Assembly: GCA_044226785.1 (NCBI GenBank)
Contig: JBGAGK010000001.1
Coordinates: 186,001 to 250,000, forward strand
Length of the DNA stretch: 64,000 bases
Reading direction: 5' to 3'
From: TMP-86 sp039807285
Lineage (GTDB): Bacteria > Pseudomonadota > Gammaproteobacteria > Steroidobacterales > Steroidobacteraceae
In this document: positions 33,837 through 42,130 of the stretch, one piece after another
Position numbering within the stretch: the stretch's first letter is position 1
Layout of the letters: every line of letters begins with the position of its first letter
Notes under the pieces: generated by a model
Told to the model about the DNA's origin: nothing
The model's database searches: none
The model's input: the letters and a program-made list of their open reading frames with translations, nothing else
Made by a program: the position numbers and the translations under genes

Positions 33837-35819
33837 ATGGAACACCACGATGCCCTGCTGCAGATCCTGATCCTGCTGGCGGCCGCGGTCACGGTGGTCG
33901 CCCTGGTGCGCAAGATCCGGTTGCCCGGCATCATCGGCTACCTGCTGGTGGGCATGCTGCTCGGGCCTCATGCGCTGGCTCTGGCCGACAACAACGCTGC
34001 CACCCAGCTGTTGGCTGAATTCGGCATCGTGTTTCTGGTGTTCACCCTCGGCCTCGAGTTTTCGCTCCCGCGGCTGGTCGCCATGCGCTGGGAAGTCCTT
34101 GGTGTCGGTGGAGCACAGGTGCTGCTCACCACCGGTGTGGTCGCAGTGATCGCCATGTTTGCCGGGCACATCGCCCCGTTCGTCGCAGTGGTCACGGGTG
34201 GCGCCATCGCCATGTCATCCACGGCCATCATCGTGGCTCAGCTCACCGAGCAGTCGGAGAACAACCGCACGCATGGCCGGCTGGCCGTCGCCATCTGCCT
34301 GTTCCAGGATCTGGCCTTCACGCTGCTTCTTGCCCTGGTGTCGGCACTGAGCGCAGGCGAAAGTTTCGGCACGCCACAGGCCCTGCTCGGCACCGTGGCC
34401 GGCGCAGCCGTGGCGCTTGCCCTGGTGCTGGCCGCCGGCCGATGGTTGCTCCGCCCCCTGTTCATGTCGATCGCCGGGGCGAGATCCACCGAACTGTTCG
34501 CCCTCGCGGTATTGCTGGTGGCGCTGGCCTCGGCCTGGGCCACCCAGGCCGTAGGCCTGTCGCTCGCACTCGGCGCCTTCATGGCCGGCATGATGCTGGC
34601 GGAGACCGAATTCCGCCATCAGGTAGAGGCCACCATCCGGTCCTATCGGGACGTGCTGATCGGCCTGTTCTTCGTGACCATCGGCATGCTGCTCGATGTC
34701 GAATTGCTGCTGCGTGAACTGCCCCTGGTCACGATGCTGCTGGTCGGCATGATCCTGATCAAGACTCTGGTGGTGACTGTCGTGGCGAAACCCGCCACCC
34801 GCAGCTGGTTCAAGGCTGCGAGGGTCGGTGTCGTGGTGTCCCAGGGCGGGGAATTCGGCTTTGCGCTGTTGACACTGCTTTTGCAGCGCAATCTTCTGGC
34901 GCCCGGCATAGTGCAGCCGCTGCTGGCAGCCACCGTCGTGAGCATGGTCATCTCACCGCTCATCATCCGCCACAACCGCCGCATCACCCGATTCATCCTG
35001 CGCGAAACGGGACCCCAGCTCGACCTGGGCCGCGAGGCGCAGTCCACCCGCGCACTTGCCGAACGTGACCACGTGATCATCTGCGGTTTCGGACGTGTCG
35101 GTCAGAACATCGCCCGGGTGCTGGAGCAGGCCGGATTCGAGTACATCGCCCTGGATCTGGATCCGGTGCGCATCCGCGCCGGCCGGCAGGCCGGCGAGCC
35201 CGTGGTGTATGGCGATGCCAAGCAGATAGAGGTCATGGAAAACGTGGGACTGGCTCGCGCCAGCGTCATCGTGATCACGTTCGCAAGCCCGGCAGTTTCG
35301 CTGCAGATCCTGCATGCGGTGCGCAAGGTCCGGATCGATGTCCCGGTGCTGGTCAGGACACAGGACGACTCGAGCCTCGAGCGCCTGCAACGCGCCGGGG
35401 CCACCGAGGTGGTGCCCGAGACCTTCGAGGCGAGCCTTACGCTCCTGTCACATCTGCTGATGCTGCTCAAGGTGCCGGTAGGGCGGGTGATCCGGACCAT
35501 CGACAACATCCGCAGCAATCGCTATGGGATGCTGCGGCTCATATTCCATGGCGACGATGCGCCGGACGGCGATACCATCCTGAATCGCCGCGAGGAATTG
35601 TCCAGCGTGATCCTGTCACCCAATGCATGGGCCGTGGGCAGAACCGTGGCGGACATCAATGCACGCGGCGCCCGTGCATCGGTGAGCGCCGTGCGCCGTG
35701 ATGGCATCGTCGGCCGCGACCCCTCACCGGATACGATGTTGAAGGAAGGTGACGTGGTGGTGCTGTACGGCACCCGCGAGAACCTCGAGCATGCCGAGTC
35801 GGTGCTGCTGATGGGGTGA
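33837..35819 (+). CDS. CPA2-family cation:proton antiporter with RCK domains (KefB/YbaL type)
   Basis: A 660-residue transporter. About 12 membrane helices (residues 5-385) form a Na/H exchanger fold, for example RKIRLPGIIGYLLVGMLLGP and ALGAFMAGMMLAETEFRHQV. A TrkA-N/RCK domain follows, with HVIICGFGRVGQNIARVLEQ (GxGxxG), and a RCK-C domain forms the C-terminus. It probably exports K+ or Na+ in exchange for protons, gated by nucleotide or thiol ligands. The start ATG at 33837 gives the family N-terminus MEHHDALLQIL; upstream open frame is antisense to the MCE permease. KefB, KefC and YbaL cannot be told apart safely. Confidence 0.9.
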   Translation: MEHHDALLQILILLAAAVTVVALVRKIRLPGIIGYLLVGMLLGPHALALADNNAATQLLAEFGIVFLVFTLGLEFSLPRLVAMRWEVLGVGGAQVLLTTGVVAVIAMFAGHIAPFVAVVTGGAIAMSSTAIIVAQLTEQSENNRTHGRLAVAICLFQDLAFTLLLALVSALSAGESFGTPQALLGTVAGAAVALALVLAAGRWLLRPLFMSIAGARSTELFALAVLLVALASAWATQAVGLSLALGAFMAGMMLAETEFRHQVEATIRSYRDVLIGLFFVTIGMLLDVELLLRELPLVTMLLVGMILIKTLVVTVVAKPATRSWFKAARVGVVVSQGGEFGFALLTLLLQRNLLAPGIVQPLLAATVVSMVISPLIIRHNRRITRFILRETGPQLDLGREAQSTRALAERDHVIICGFGRVGQNIARVLEQAGFEYIALDLDPVRIRAGRQAGEPVVYGDAKQIEVMENVGLARASVIVITFASPAVSLQILHAVRKVRIDVPVLVRTQDDSSLERLQRAGATEVVPETFEASLTLLSHLLMLLKVPVGRVIRTIDNIRSNRYGMLRLIFHGDDAPDGDTILNRREELSSVILSPNAWAVGRTVADINARGARASVSAVRRDGIVGRDPSPDTMLKEGDVVVLYGTRENLEHAESVLLMG

Positions 35820-35885
35820 TTTCCATCACCCCTGGAGCTTGCGCGTTACTGGAATGGCTTTCTTGAACTCCACCAGGATCACGTG

Positions 35886-36293
35886 TCAGCTGCGCGACTC
35901 AACATGGCGTTTGAAGTTGTCCAGAATGGCTTGCCACCCCGCCCGCTGTTGCTCGATGGAATGACTGGATTCGCTGTCGAATCCAACTCGTACCGTGACA
36001 CCCTTCGGGCTGTCGGCGAACTCGACCTTTGCGCAGCGATCGCCGAATGAGTATTCGATCAGCCTGTTCTTGACGATCCGGGTGTAGGTCCCGGCAAAAT
36101 CAAAGCCCATACTTCCATCCTTTGCCTCCATGCGTGAGGAAAATGCCCCACCGACACGAAGATCCACGGTTGCCGCGGTGGTGTGCCAATCATCCGATGC
36201 AGCATTCCATCGTTTGATGTCTCCGGGCGTTGTATACGCGCGCCACACTTCATCAACGGGCGCAACGACGACGGTTTCGACATCGATCTTCAT
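35886..36293 (-). CDS. SRPBCC/AHSA1 family protein
   Basis: A 135-residue START-like lipid- or ligand-binding fold protein. VVVAPVDEVWRAYTTPGDIKRWNAAS near the N-terminus, then VGGAFSSRMEAKDGSMGFDF and a C-terminal QRAGWQAILDNFKRHVES, are typical of activator-of-Hsp90-ATPase-homologue 1-like proteins, whose functions are mostly unknown. GGGAG lies seven bases before ATG at 36293. First recognisable gene of the minus-strand accessory patch. Confidence 0.85.
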   Translation of the reverse strand: MKIDVETVVVAPVDEVWRAYTTPGDIKRWNAASDDWHTTAATVDLRVGGAFSSRMEAKDGSMGFDFAGTYTRIVKNRLIEYSFGDRCAKVEFADSPKGVTVRVGFDSESSHSIEQQRAGWQAILDNFKRHVESRS

Positions 36294-36383
36294 GAAATTT
36301 CTCCCGGTTACAGGAAGCAAGCGTATGGTTCTGCGACGGCTTGCGCAGCGGATCATCTGCTGTATCCGGCAGTTGAGCCGTCC

Positions 36384-37013
36384 TCATTGACGCACATAGC
36401 GCAGATGTGTGGCTGCCGGGCCGTCAAGCACCCTGTCAATGCGAAACCTCGGTCCCGGCTCGCGCAGGTTTTCGAAAAGGCGCCGCCCGCCGCCGAACAA
36501 CACGGGCGCCAAAGCAATTTCCAGCTCATCGACGACACCCAGATTCAGATACTGCTGGATGACATCCGCTCCGCCTGCAATACGAATATCACGCCTGCCC
36601 GTGGATTCGCGCGCCAGATCCAGGGCGCGCTCAGGTCCGTCGTTGACGAAGCTAAAAGTTGTCCCGCCGGGGCGCACCCAGGATTCGCGCTTTTCATTGG
36701 TCAGAACGTATACCGGCGTGTGAAACGGTGCATCCTCCGGCCAGGTTCGCTCGCCCTGGTCGAACATCCGCTTGCCCATGATGTTCGCTCCGGTCCGCTC
36801 GAAGGTACTGCGAACCAGGTCATTCACCGGTCCGGTCTCTCCTCCGGCTCCGAACTTGAGGCTTTCACGAAAGTATTGCTGACTGAGGAGCCAGCCCATC
36901 AGCCCACCCCACTTCGCACCCCAGTTCCTGTACCCTGGATTCTGCATGGTCATTCCTTCCGGTGCCATGTAGCCGTCGAGGCTAAGCCCGATGTTGATGA
37001 ACACTTTGCTCAT
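36384..37013 (-). CDS. Dihydrofolate reductase-like family protein (RibD C-terminal type)
   Basis: A 209-residue protein of the RibD_C/DHFR-like group. The N-terminus KVFINIGLSLDGYMAPEG and the C-terminal IRIAGGADVIQQYL, with VDELEIALAPVLFGGGRRLF, are diagnostic. Members reduce pteridine- or pyrimidine-type compounds with NADPH, but most are uncharacterised; trimethoprim resistance should not be assumed. The ATG at 37013 is the natural start. About 105 bp separate it from the upstream DUF6544 gene, so it may have its own promoter. Confidence 0.85.
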   Translation of the reverse strand: MSKVFINIGLSLDGYMAPEGMTMQNPGYRNWGAKWGGLMGWLLSQQYFRESLKFGAGGETGPVNDLVRSTFERTGANIMGKRMFDQGERTWPEDAPFHTPVYVLTNEKRESWVRPGGTTFSFVNDGPERALDLARESTGRRDIRIAGGADVIQQYLNLGVVDELEIALAPVLFGGGRRLFENLREPGPRFRIDRVLDGPAATHLRYVRQ

Positions 37014-37118
37014 GAGATGCCTCTCGTGTCAGTGAAGATGATCCGGCTCGAATCCGGAAATGGCTTCCAGCTCCCAGTATCCTTCTCCAGGACGTCCATC
37101 ACTCTGGATCGCCTGCCA

Positions 37119-38024
37119 TCAGTACTTCATCGCGACAACTTTCTCCTTCGTGCCACGCAGCTCTTGCTGGAACTCCATGGACGCAGACATGACTGTACCC
37201 TGCCACACCGACCTCCACTCGCCGTTCAGATGCCACCCCACTTCACCTTCACCCGGAATGAGCAAGCCCTGCTGTCTGAAGTACCGGCGGAATTTCCCCT
37301 CCCATGCGACCTTCCTGTAGCCTCCGTCAAAAGTACCCCAGCGGCCAGGCGTGTAGATGCCAGTCACCTCGTCTTGCGAGTTGAAACGGAACTCGAGTGA
37401 TACGGCCGTCACCTCGTCGGCGAGCGTGGCAATCGCCGTGTGGTCATCCACGGGCGCCCAGGTCAGGTGCGGCGAGGGCAGGAGCGCGGACGGATACCAG
37501 ACTGCCTCCGCAAGAAAGCGATGAAGTGCCCCGGAATTCATTTCCATGTTCCCTGCCGCGGAAGCGATGGGTATGGCGGAAAGCAGGAGTACACGCCCGC
37601 CACCGATTCCACCGAGCAATGAATCCGCCACCTCGACGCGCAGCAGTGGCGCGATCGATGCGTGTGCCGTCCACAGAAACTCGGTCGTTTCCGGGGATAT
37701 GACCTGTGATGCGGTGAACTGCATCCAGCGATCGCTCATTGGATTCGCGCGAATGAAGCCTGCTTGCTCATATCGGATGAATTTCAGAATACGATCCGGT
37801 GGCAGCACATGATTCAGGTAGCGCCGCACCGGTGGCGGCAGCTCCTCCAGAGACCGGGGGAACTTCGACTGCACGGGCTGTCGTAGAGCCCGAGCTTGCA
37901 GATCCGCAACCGCTGAAGACAAGGCTCTTGCCTGGTACCACCGTGCCGCCCACAGCGCCGCGGCCAGAACGGCGATGATGATCAGGGAATATTTGCCAAT
38001 CGAGCCGGTCACTGGACTGAACAT
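37119..38024 (-). CDS. DUF6544-like membrane-anchored protein
   Basis: A 301-residue protein with one N-terminal membrane helix (LIIIAVLAAALWAARWY). It then shows the pattern LPPPVRRYLNHVLPP, then ADSLLGGIGGGRVLLLSAIP, WYPSALLPSPHLTW and GYRKVAWEGKFRRYF, which I associate with the DUF6544/DUF6920 group. Function unknown. It lies 18 bases downstream of the small membrane-protein gene at 38043-38447 and is probably cotranscribed with it. Confidence 0.75.
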   Translation of the reverse strand: MFSPVTGSIGKYSLIIIAVLAAALWAARWYQARALSSAVADLQARALRQPVQSKFPRSLEELPPPVRRYLNHVLPPDRILKFIRYEQAGFIRANPMSDRWMQFTASQVISPETTEFLWTAHASIAPLLRVEVADSLLGGIGGGRVLLLSAIPIASAAGNMEMNSGALHRFLAEAVWYPSALLPSPHLTWAPVDDHTAIATLADEVTAVSLEFRFNSQDEVTGIYTPGRWGTFDGGYRKVAWEGKFRRYFRQQGLLIPGEGEVGWHLNGEWRSVWQGTVMSASMEFQQELRGTKEKVVAMKY

Positions 38025-38042
38025 CCAGGCACCACTTGCGAC

Positions 38043-38447
38043 TCAGATCCTGGCCGGGTATGTCCAGAGAGAGCGATACGCCGATCGAAAATGCCAGGCC
38101 AGTGCTGCCAGAATTGCTGCGTTCAACGTGCCCCAGAGCCATGCAGAGTCGAGAAGCGTGTCCGTGAAGAAAATGACGACCGCGACAGGCGCCAGCAGCA
38201 CCAGACCCAGTGGCGCCGTACGGTAGAAACCCAGGGCGCAAGCCGATGCCACGTAGGTAAGCGCAAGCAAGGGAAACATGAATCCGGTCTTGCCCAGGGC
38301 GTCCTGAAATGCCGCGGACGCGACGCTTGTCTTCGGGTGCGGCGCCGAAAGGATGCCCATGAGAGACAGCGCGAGATAGCTGCCAACGAACAGATAGTAC
38401 GCTGCGTACAGGTAACGAAGAGCGCGCCACGGAATCGAGTCAGTCAC
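38043..38447 (-). CDS. Small four-helix membrane protein, function unknown
   Basis: A 134-residue hydrophobic protein with four likely membrane helices: YLYAAYYLFVGSYLALSLMG, MFPLLALTYVASACALGF, LGLVLLAPVAVVIFFTDTLL and LWGTLNAAILAALAW. I do not recognise a functional family. A second copy of its first half with matching upstream DNA occurs at 39924-40129, cut by an IS remnant, so this is the surviving member of a tandem pair. Confidence 0.7.
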   Translation of the reverse strand: MTDSIPWRALRYLYAAYYLFVGSYLALSLMGILSAPHPKTSVASAAFQDALGKTGFMFPLLALTYVASACALGFYRTAPLGLVLLAPVAVVIFFTDTLLDSAWLWGTLNAAILAALAWHFRSAYRSLWTYPARI

Positions 38448-38534
38448 GATTGCACCTCTTGCCCATCAGGGCCTGATGTTGAAGGCCACCTGCCTGCGAA
38501 AGCGGGCGGGACCGCCTCGCGGGCTGATCATTGA

Positions 38535-38954
38535 TCATTGCGGTCTGGACAAGGCCCCTTCGATGATATCCGTGTTCTGCGAATCGATGATGCGCCAGGT
38601 GCCGCCAGTCTTCTGCAGCACATTGAGCAGGATGCCGTTCCGCGCCGGCAGCGGCCCACCTTCCGGCGACACATGCCCCTCCAGCGTCCAGCGACAGCGC
38701 GCGATTGCGATGCCAGGTGCCGGGAAGCGGACTACGACCTCATGGATGCTCAGTCGACTGTTCCTGAACATCGTTTGATGGGTGAACTGATGTGCGCCCT
38801 TGATCTCGGGTCGCCCCTTCCACCACAGGCCTACAACATTCACGAACTCCGCATCTTCCGCAAAGAGATCCGCGAAGGCGTTCATGTCGTGCCGATTCCA
38901 GGTCTCCGCAAAAGCGTTTACGACGCGAGTGGCTTCAGCAAGATCGGATGACAT
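38535..38954 (-). CDS. SnoaL-like/DUF4440 (SgcJ/EcaC) family protein
   Basis: A 139-residue NTF2-fold protein. The opening EATRVVNAFAETWNRHDMNAF, then LFAEDAEFVNVVGLWWKG, HQFTHQTMF and the C-terminal GTWRIIDSQNTDI, match the SgcJ/EcaC group, members of which include enzymes and ligand-binding proteins. Specific function unknown. ATG at 38954; no close upstream gene, and DNA upstream has no convincing coding content. Confidence 0.85.
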   Translation of the reverse strand: MSSDLAEATRVVNAFAETWNRHDMNAFADLFAEDAEFVNVVGLWWKGRPEIKGAHQFTHQTMFRNSRLSIHEVVVRFPAPGIAIARCRWTLEGHVSPEGGPLPARNGILLNVLQKTGGTWRIIDSQNTDIIEGALSRPQ

Positions 38955-39322
38955 GGCGGATCTCCGGGGCCAAAAGCGGAAAATCAGCGGCGCGCACAGT
39001 GCGTGAACCTCACGCGGTTGTTACTTGTTGCGGTCGTCAATTGGCTGCCATGGCTGTTTTACCACGTTGATTTGCCTGCTGCCAGGGATAATGCCGACCA
39101 TGACGCCCGGAGCCGATACAAAGTTGCCAATGGCAACTCCGGGGCCTGCGCCAAGAGCTGCGCAAGATTCCCGAGGACCAATCGACCTCGAGTATTCCTT
39201 GCACTTGCGGGAGGACTCCCGATGCGATTCTTTCAGGCTGCATCAACATGACGAACAGCAAGCAGATCCCGTGATCCGACGGGACGGATCTGATGCGTAT
39301 CAAGAGTAACCACGGCCTGTGG
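38955..39322. other. Gap without a convincing gene, next to IS remnant
   Basis: About 370 bp with several short open frames on both strands, none with family-like composition, a strong ribosome-binding site or a complete domain. The right edge (about 39323) is where the transposase sequence stops matching its family, so the gap may contain debris from the deletion that removed the rest of the IS. Confidence 0.5.
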
Positions 39323-39782
39323 GCAGCTTGACGGCCGCCTTCGTCGATCGGAACGGCGCCCACGGGAAGACCGACAAACACAAATCGATCGTCGTCGCGT
39401 CGAGGGCGTAAACCGTCTCGGCCAAGTCCACGCCGAAGGGTTCCTCGGCGTACAAGGCGCGCGCGATGCCGATCAATCGCTCGGCGAAGTTCGCGCAAAT
39501 ACGCCAGTCGCGTTTCGCGTTGGCATTGGCCAGCGTGTTGCGCGAGACGTTGCCGCGAATCCCCGGGTGGCAAAGCTTCGCGGCTTGAGCCCGGAGGCTC
39601 GACTCGATATCCCGCAGACTCTCTCGGTACGTCAGTTGGGCGAAGGCCATGCACAGGTATTGATCGAGGCAAGAGAAACTCTTGACCTTGTGTTCCCCGG
39701 CGTACCGCGCCACGCACCGGCGGAACGTAGTCAGCGGCAAGTGGCGCATCAACTGCGAAAAAGCGAGCTGCCCTTGATGCAT
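39300..39782 (-). pseudogene. IS4-family transposase, N-terminal fragment
   Basis: The fragment encodes 160 residues. The DUF4372-like N-terminus reads FSQLMRHLPLTTFRRCVARY, with FSCLDQYLCMAFAQLTYRES and GNVSRNTLANANAKRDWRI, ending just after the first catalytic Asp in YALDATTIDLCLS. After KAAVKL the frame runs into PTGRGYS and a stop, whereas intact enzymes continue for about 200 residues with the other two acidic residues. It cannot be active. Confidence 0.88.
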
Positions 39783-39923
39783 CGATCGACTCCGCGGCGG
39801 GGGCCGCGGTCACGGTGCGCGAGGCCGAATCGATGTTCAAATCGAGACCAAGAAAATATGGCGGTTTCTGTATCATGTTCAACTACCTGAACACGTCGTC
39901 CCCTTCAACGTTGGGACACAACT
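39323..39923 (-). mobile_element. IS4-family insertion sequence remnant
   Basis: About 600 bp remain of an IS4-family element. One end is sharp: similarity of the flanking truncated gene (39924-40129) to its paralogue stops at about 39924, where GTTGTGTCCCAACGTTGAAG (minus strand) probably marks the IS end. The other end is lost; the transposase frame departs from its family at about 39323. I saw no direct target repeat because only one end survives. Confidence 0.75.
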
Positions 39924-40129
39924 GCTGCAGCCACATAGGTGAATGCGAGCAATGGAAACATGAACCCGGTCTTGCCCAGGGCGCCCTGAAGGGCTGCGGA
40001 CGCTTCGCTGATCTTCAGATGCGGCGCGGGAAGCGCACCCACGGAAGACAGCACGAGACAGATTCCGATGAGAAGATAGTACGCCGCATACAGATAGCGA
40101 AGGACTCGCCATGGTATTGGATCAGACAT
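39924..40129 (-). pseudogene. Truncated tandem copy of the 38043-38447 membrane protein
   Basis: The first 68 codons closely match the gene at 38043-38447 (IPWRVLRYLYAAYYLL versus IPWRALRYLYAAYYLF; LGKTGFMFPLLA in both). The match ends at TYVAAA, then six residues encoded by the IS end lead to a stop at 39905. The upstream DNA also matches (TTGCACC...CTGCC and CTGATGT elements), so promoter and gene were duplicated together before the IS broke this copy. Confidence 0.85.
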
Positions 40130-40232
40130 GGTTGCACCCCCTGCCGATTCTGCGCTGATGTGGTGTCGATCTTACAGTAGCCGTAGTCAACAGATTCGAC
40201 GAGGCACGCGCCGGCGCCACTACCCGAGTCGG

Positions 40233-40646
40233 CTATCGACTGGACGCCAGACGCGCATTGGCTGCAATACGCCAGCCAAACGCGACGCCCAGAACCGGTG
40301 CGACGGCCGCACAGATCAAATACCACACCAGCGGGTTGTGCCAATTGATCAACCGGACCAACGGAAAATTTCCCACGAGCAATGCCGCCGCCCATGCAAT
40401 GGGCGCGATCCCGGCGATGATCAATTCAACCGTTGAGCCGGCGAGACGAAGGAGCCCGTAGCCAGTTGCTGCACATACGACGAACTCAAGAATGACCGCA
40501 ACATGATTCCCCAGGGTCATGGATCCGAGCGGCCTGCTACCCATTGCAGGAACGTATTGTGACAACAATTCCTGGGCGCCCGCCGCCACCACGATCGCCA
40601 GGGCGGGAAACAGCAAGGCAAGAGCGAAGCGCGCAACCCTTCTCAC
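40233..40646 (-). CDS. Four-helix membrane protein, function unknown
   Basis: A 137-residue protein with an N-terminal hydrophobic segment (FALALLFPALAIVVAAGA) and three further helices, including HVAVILEFVVCAATGYGLL, LIIAGIAPIAWAAALLVG and VWYLICAAVAPVLGVAFGW. No family recognised. It lies between the truncated duplicate and the MerC-like remnant. Composition is like a genuine membrane protein, and the arginine-tipped ends fit inner-membrane topology. Confidence 0.6.
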   Translation of the reverse strand: MRRVARFALALLFPALAIVVAAGAQELLSQYVPAMGSRPLGSMTLGNHVAVILEFVVCAATGYGLLRLAGSTVELIIAGIAPIAWAAALLVGNFPLVRLINWHNPLVWYLICAAVAPVLGVAFGWRIAANARLASSR

Positions 40647-40679
40647 GGCGATGGCCAGCCTGTCAGTTCAAACATCATG

Positions 40680-40931
40680 TCAGGCACGTGCCACACGGCA
40701 GTTGTAGCATCCGGGACCCACATTATGGATATGCAGATAACTCACGCCTTCATTGGTCAGCAGGTGGCGGATGGTATCCCCCGGTTTTTCTCCATTAACG
40801 ACCTCCGCGCCCAACATCATGGCCGTCGCATCGTATGCACGGATGGACAACAGGCGATGCCTGAACATGGTCGGGATTTCGTCGATGTCCGAAGTATTCA
40901 ATCCGTCCCACGTCTGAGGGCCTTCATGCAT
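40680..40931 (-). CDS. Small CxxC-ended protein coupled to the MerC-like gene
   Basis: An 83-residue cytoplasmic protein beginning MHEGPQTWDGLNTSDIDEIP and ending in YLHIHNVGPGCYNCRVARA, with a CYNC pair near the C-terminus that could bind metal or form a disulfide. Its ATG (40931) overlaps the end of the MerC-like frame (TGA at 40926-40924) by eight bases, so the two were once coupled. I do not recognise a named family. It seems intact even though its upstream partner is broken. Confidence 0.6.
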   Translation of the reverse strand: MHEGPQTWDGLNTSDIDEIPTMFRHRLLSIRAYDATAMMLGAEVVNGEKPGDTIRHLLTNEGVSYLHIHNVGPGCYNCRVARA

Positions 40932-41239
40932 CGCTGCCATTGCAGCATGCGTTTCCTTGCTGGACCGGCGGGCACTTGACCGAACCGCAGGAGCAGAACA
41001 CGCAGCAGTCTCCGGGCAGGGGGCGCAGCCAGGTGTGACATGACGTGCACTACCGGCATAGAACAGGTAGATGCTCCAGTCATGGTGCCAGACCACCCAC
41101 AACGCAAACAGCACGGCGAGGGGGCGAGTCCGATGGCAGTTCCCAACGATCCGGGCGCCGGAAAGCAACCCGCGCAGGACATCGCCGAGACCAGCGCACC
41201 CAGGCTGCCGGTCTTGTCCAGTGCACGACTGATGTTCAT
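40924..41239 (-). pseudogene. MerC-like mercury-transport membrane protein, frameshifted
   Basis: Three frames together spell a MerC-type protein. Frame one from ATG 41239 gives LDKTGSLGALVSAMSCAGCF and PGSLGTAIGL. A second frame then gives LAVLFALWVVWHHDWSIYLF with YAGSARHVTPGCAPCP. A third frame gives GDCCVFCSCGSVKCPPVQQG and ends CCNGSDA. The first shift (near 41120) seems to accompany loss of a middle membrane segment; the second (near 41005) looks like one C missing from a C-rich run. The upstream end overlaps, in ATGA fashion, a short unrecognised open frame that ends at 41236. Confidence 0.7.
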
Positions 41240-41381
41240 CTCGATCCCGGAGGCTTGTCGCCCATGGCAGTGCAGGAGTGGATGCCACGCTTCGGCCGCA
41301 GCTTCCGGCCACTGCCCGGTACGTTGGCAACGGCGAGTCCGACCATGAATGCGGCCTGCCCGCAGGTCTTGCTTGCATCGG

Positions 41382-41720
41382 TCACAGACCGAGCACCAAC
41401 CTCAGCCCTTCGTCGACCCGCTGCATTGCTGGAATTGGCAGCGTCTTTACGCGCAAAGTCAGCAACGTGCGATCCACGGTGAGAACCTGGGATACATTGA
41501 CCACAGACACCCTTGGGAGGCCACCGTCTGACTTGCTGAGACGCACGTTGCCAGGCGCTTCGGCGAGCGCCAGGTTGGAGGTAATTGCCGCCACCACGAC
41601 GGTGTTGATACGGCTCTGGTTGAACGGGTTGGACTGAACGACCAGCACAGGCCGGCGAAGGCCTGGACCAGAGCCGGCAGGCTCAGGCAACGACGCCCAC
41701 CACACTTCACCACGCGTCAT
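41382..41720 (-). CDS. Type II toxin, PemK/MazF family
   Basis: A 112-residue endoribonuclease-type toxin. The N-terminus MTRGEVWWASLPEPAGSGPG, followed by RRPVLVVQSNPFNQSRINTV and VAAITSNLALAEAPGNV, is the MazF/PemK fold, and LPRVSVVNVSQVLTVDR is typical of its second half. It overlaps the antitoxin gene by 14 bases. The pair sits in the accessory patch and may stabilise it. Confidence 0.92.
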   Translation of the reverse strand: MTRGEVWWASLPEPAGSGPGLRRPVLVVQSNPFNQSRINTVVVAAITSNLALAEAPGNVRLSKSDGGLPRVSVVNVSQVLTVDRTLLTLRVKTLPIPAMQRVDEGLRLVLGL

Positions 41721-41943
41721 GGCTCAGCGACGCGAACTGCGCTGACGAAAGCTCAGGATCAACCGTGGACTTCTCGACGTCGTAAATTGCATTCAGCTTT
41801 GCGGTTACAGACGGGCCGCTGTGATTGGCCAGGTACTCCTGGAGCGCTTCCGAAAAGATCTGGCTACGCGGCACGCGACGCTGTTTCGCCAATCGCTCGG
41901 CGGCATCGAAAACCGGATCCGGCAACGAGACGGCCACTTTCAT
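41707..41943 (-). CDS. Ribbon-helix-helix antitoxin of the PemK/MazF pair
   Basis: A 78-residue antitoxin. The first 45 residues form a CopG-type ribbon-helix-helix (MKVAVSLPDPVFDAAERLAK, then RVPRSQIFSEALQEYL). The C-terminal tail (VDPELSSAQFASLSHDAW) is the likely toxin-binding segment. Such antitoxins repress their own promoter. Upstream on the minus strand is a CATACT -10-like box beside a weak TACT-N5-AGTA dyad (41954-41966). Toxin translation probably depends on this gene because of the overlap. Confidence 0.9.
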   Translation of the reverse strand: MKVAVSLPDPVFDAAERLAKQRRVPRSQIFSEALQEYLANHSGPSVTAKLNAIYDVEKSTVDPELSSAQFASLSHDAW

Positions 41944-42071
41944 GCGGCAATGGTACTACCACAGTATGACCAATGCAATTCATGACACCATCATGAAGCA
42001 AGGTGACGGCCACTGCATTTGCAACCTGTCTCCGCCCCGGTGTGACGCAGTTCTCGCATTGACGAGGAAAT

Positions 42072-42124
42072 CGGGACGTACGTCCCGCCCGGTCTTTACA
42101 GGAGCGAGACGCTTCGCTCATATT
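42072..42124 (+). promoter_or_regulatory. Promoter with two dyads, feeding the c-di-GMP riboswitch
   Basis: TTTACA (42095-42100) and TCATAT (42118-42123), 17 bases apart, form a good sigma-70 promoter whose start would fall near 42130, at the edge of the aptamer. A perfect 16-bp palindrome CGGGACGTACGTCCCG (42072-42087) lies just upstream of the -35. A second dyad GAGCGA-N6-TCGCTC (42102-42119) lies between -35 and -10, a classic repressor position. No regulator is assigned. Confidence 0.55.
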
Positions 42125-42130
42125 TGCAGC

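Noticed and set aside
39003..39251. 82-codon plus-strand open frame beside the IS remnant
   Set aside because: No ribosome-binding site, no recognisable domain, and it lies in DNA likely to be deletion debris.
40680..41378. Single 232-codon gene spanning the MerC-like region
   Set aside because: The open frame is a chance join. Family similarity changes frame twice, and its first 45 codons look non-coding.
35886..41943. Integron cassette array
   Set aside because: Small, one-strand genes suggested cassettes, but no attC-like GTTRRRY cores or paired inverted sites were found between them, and no integrase gene.
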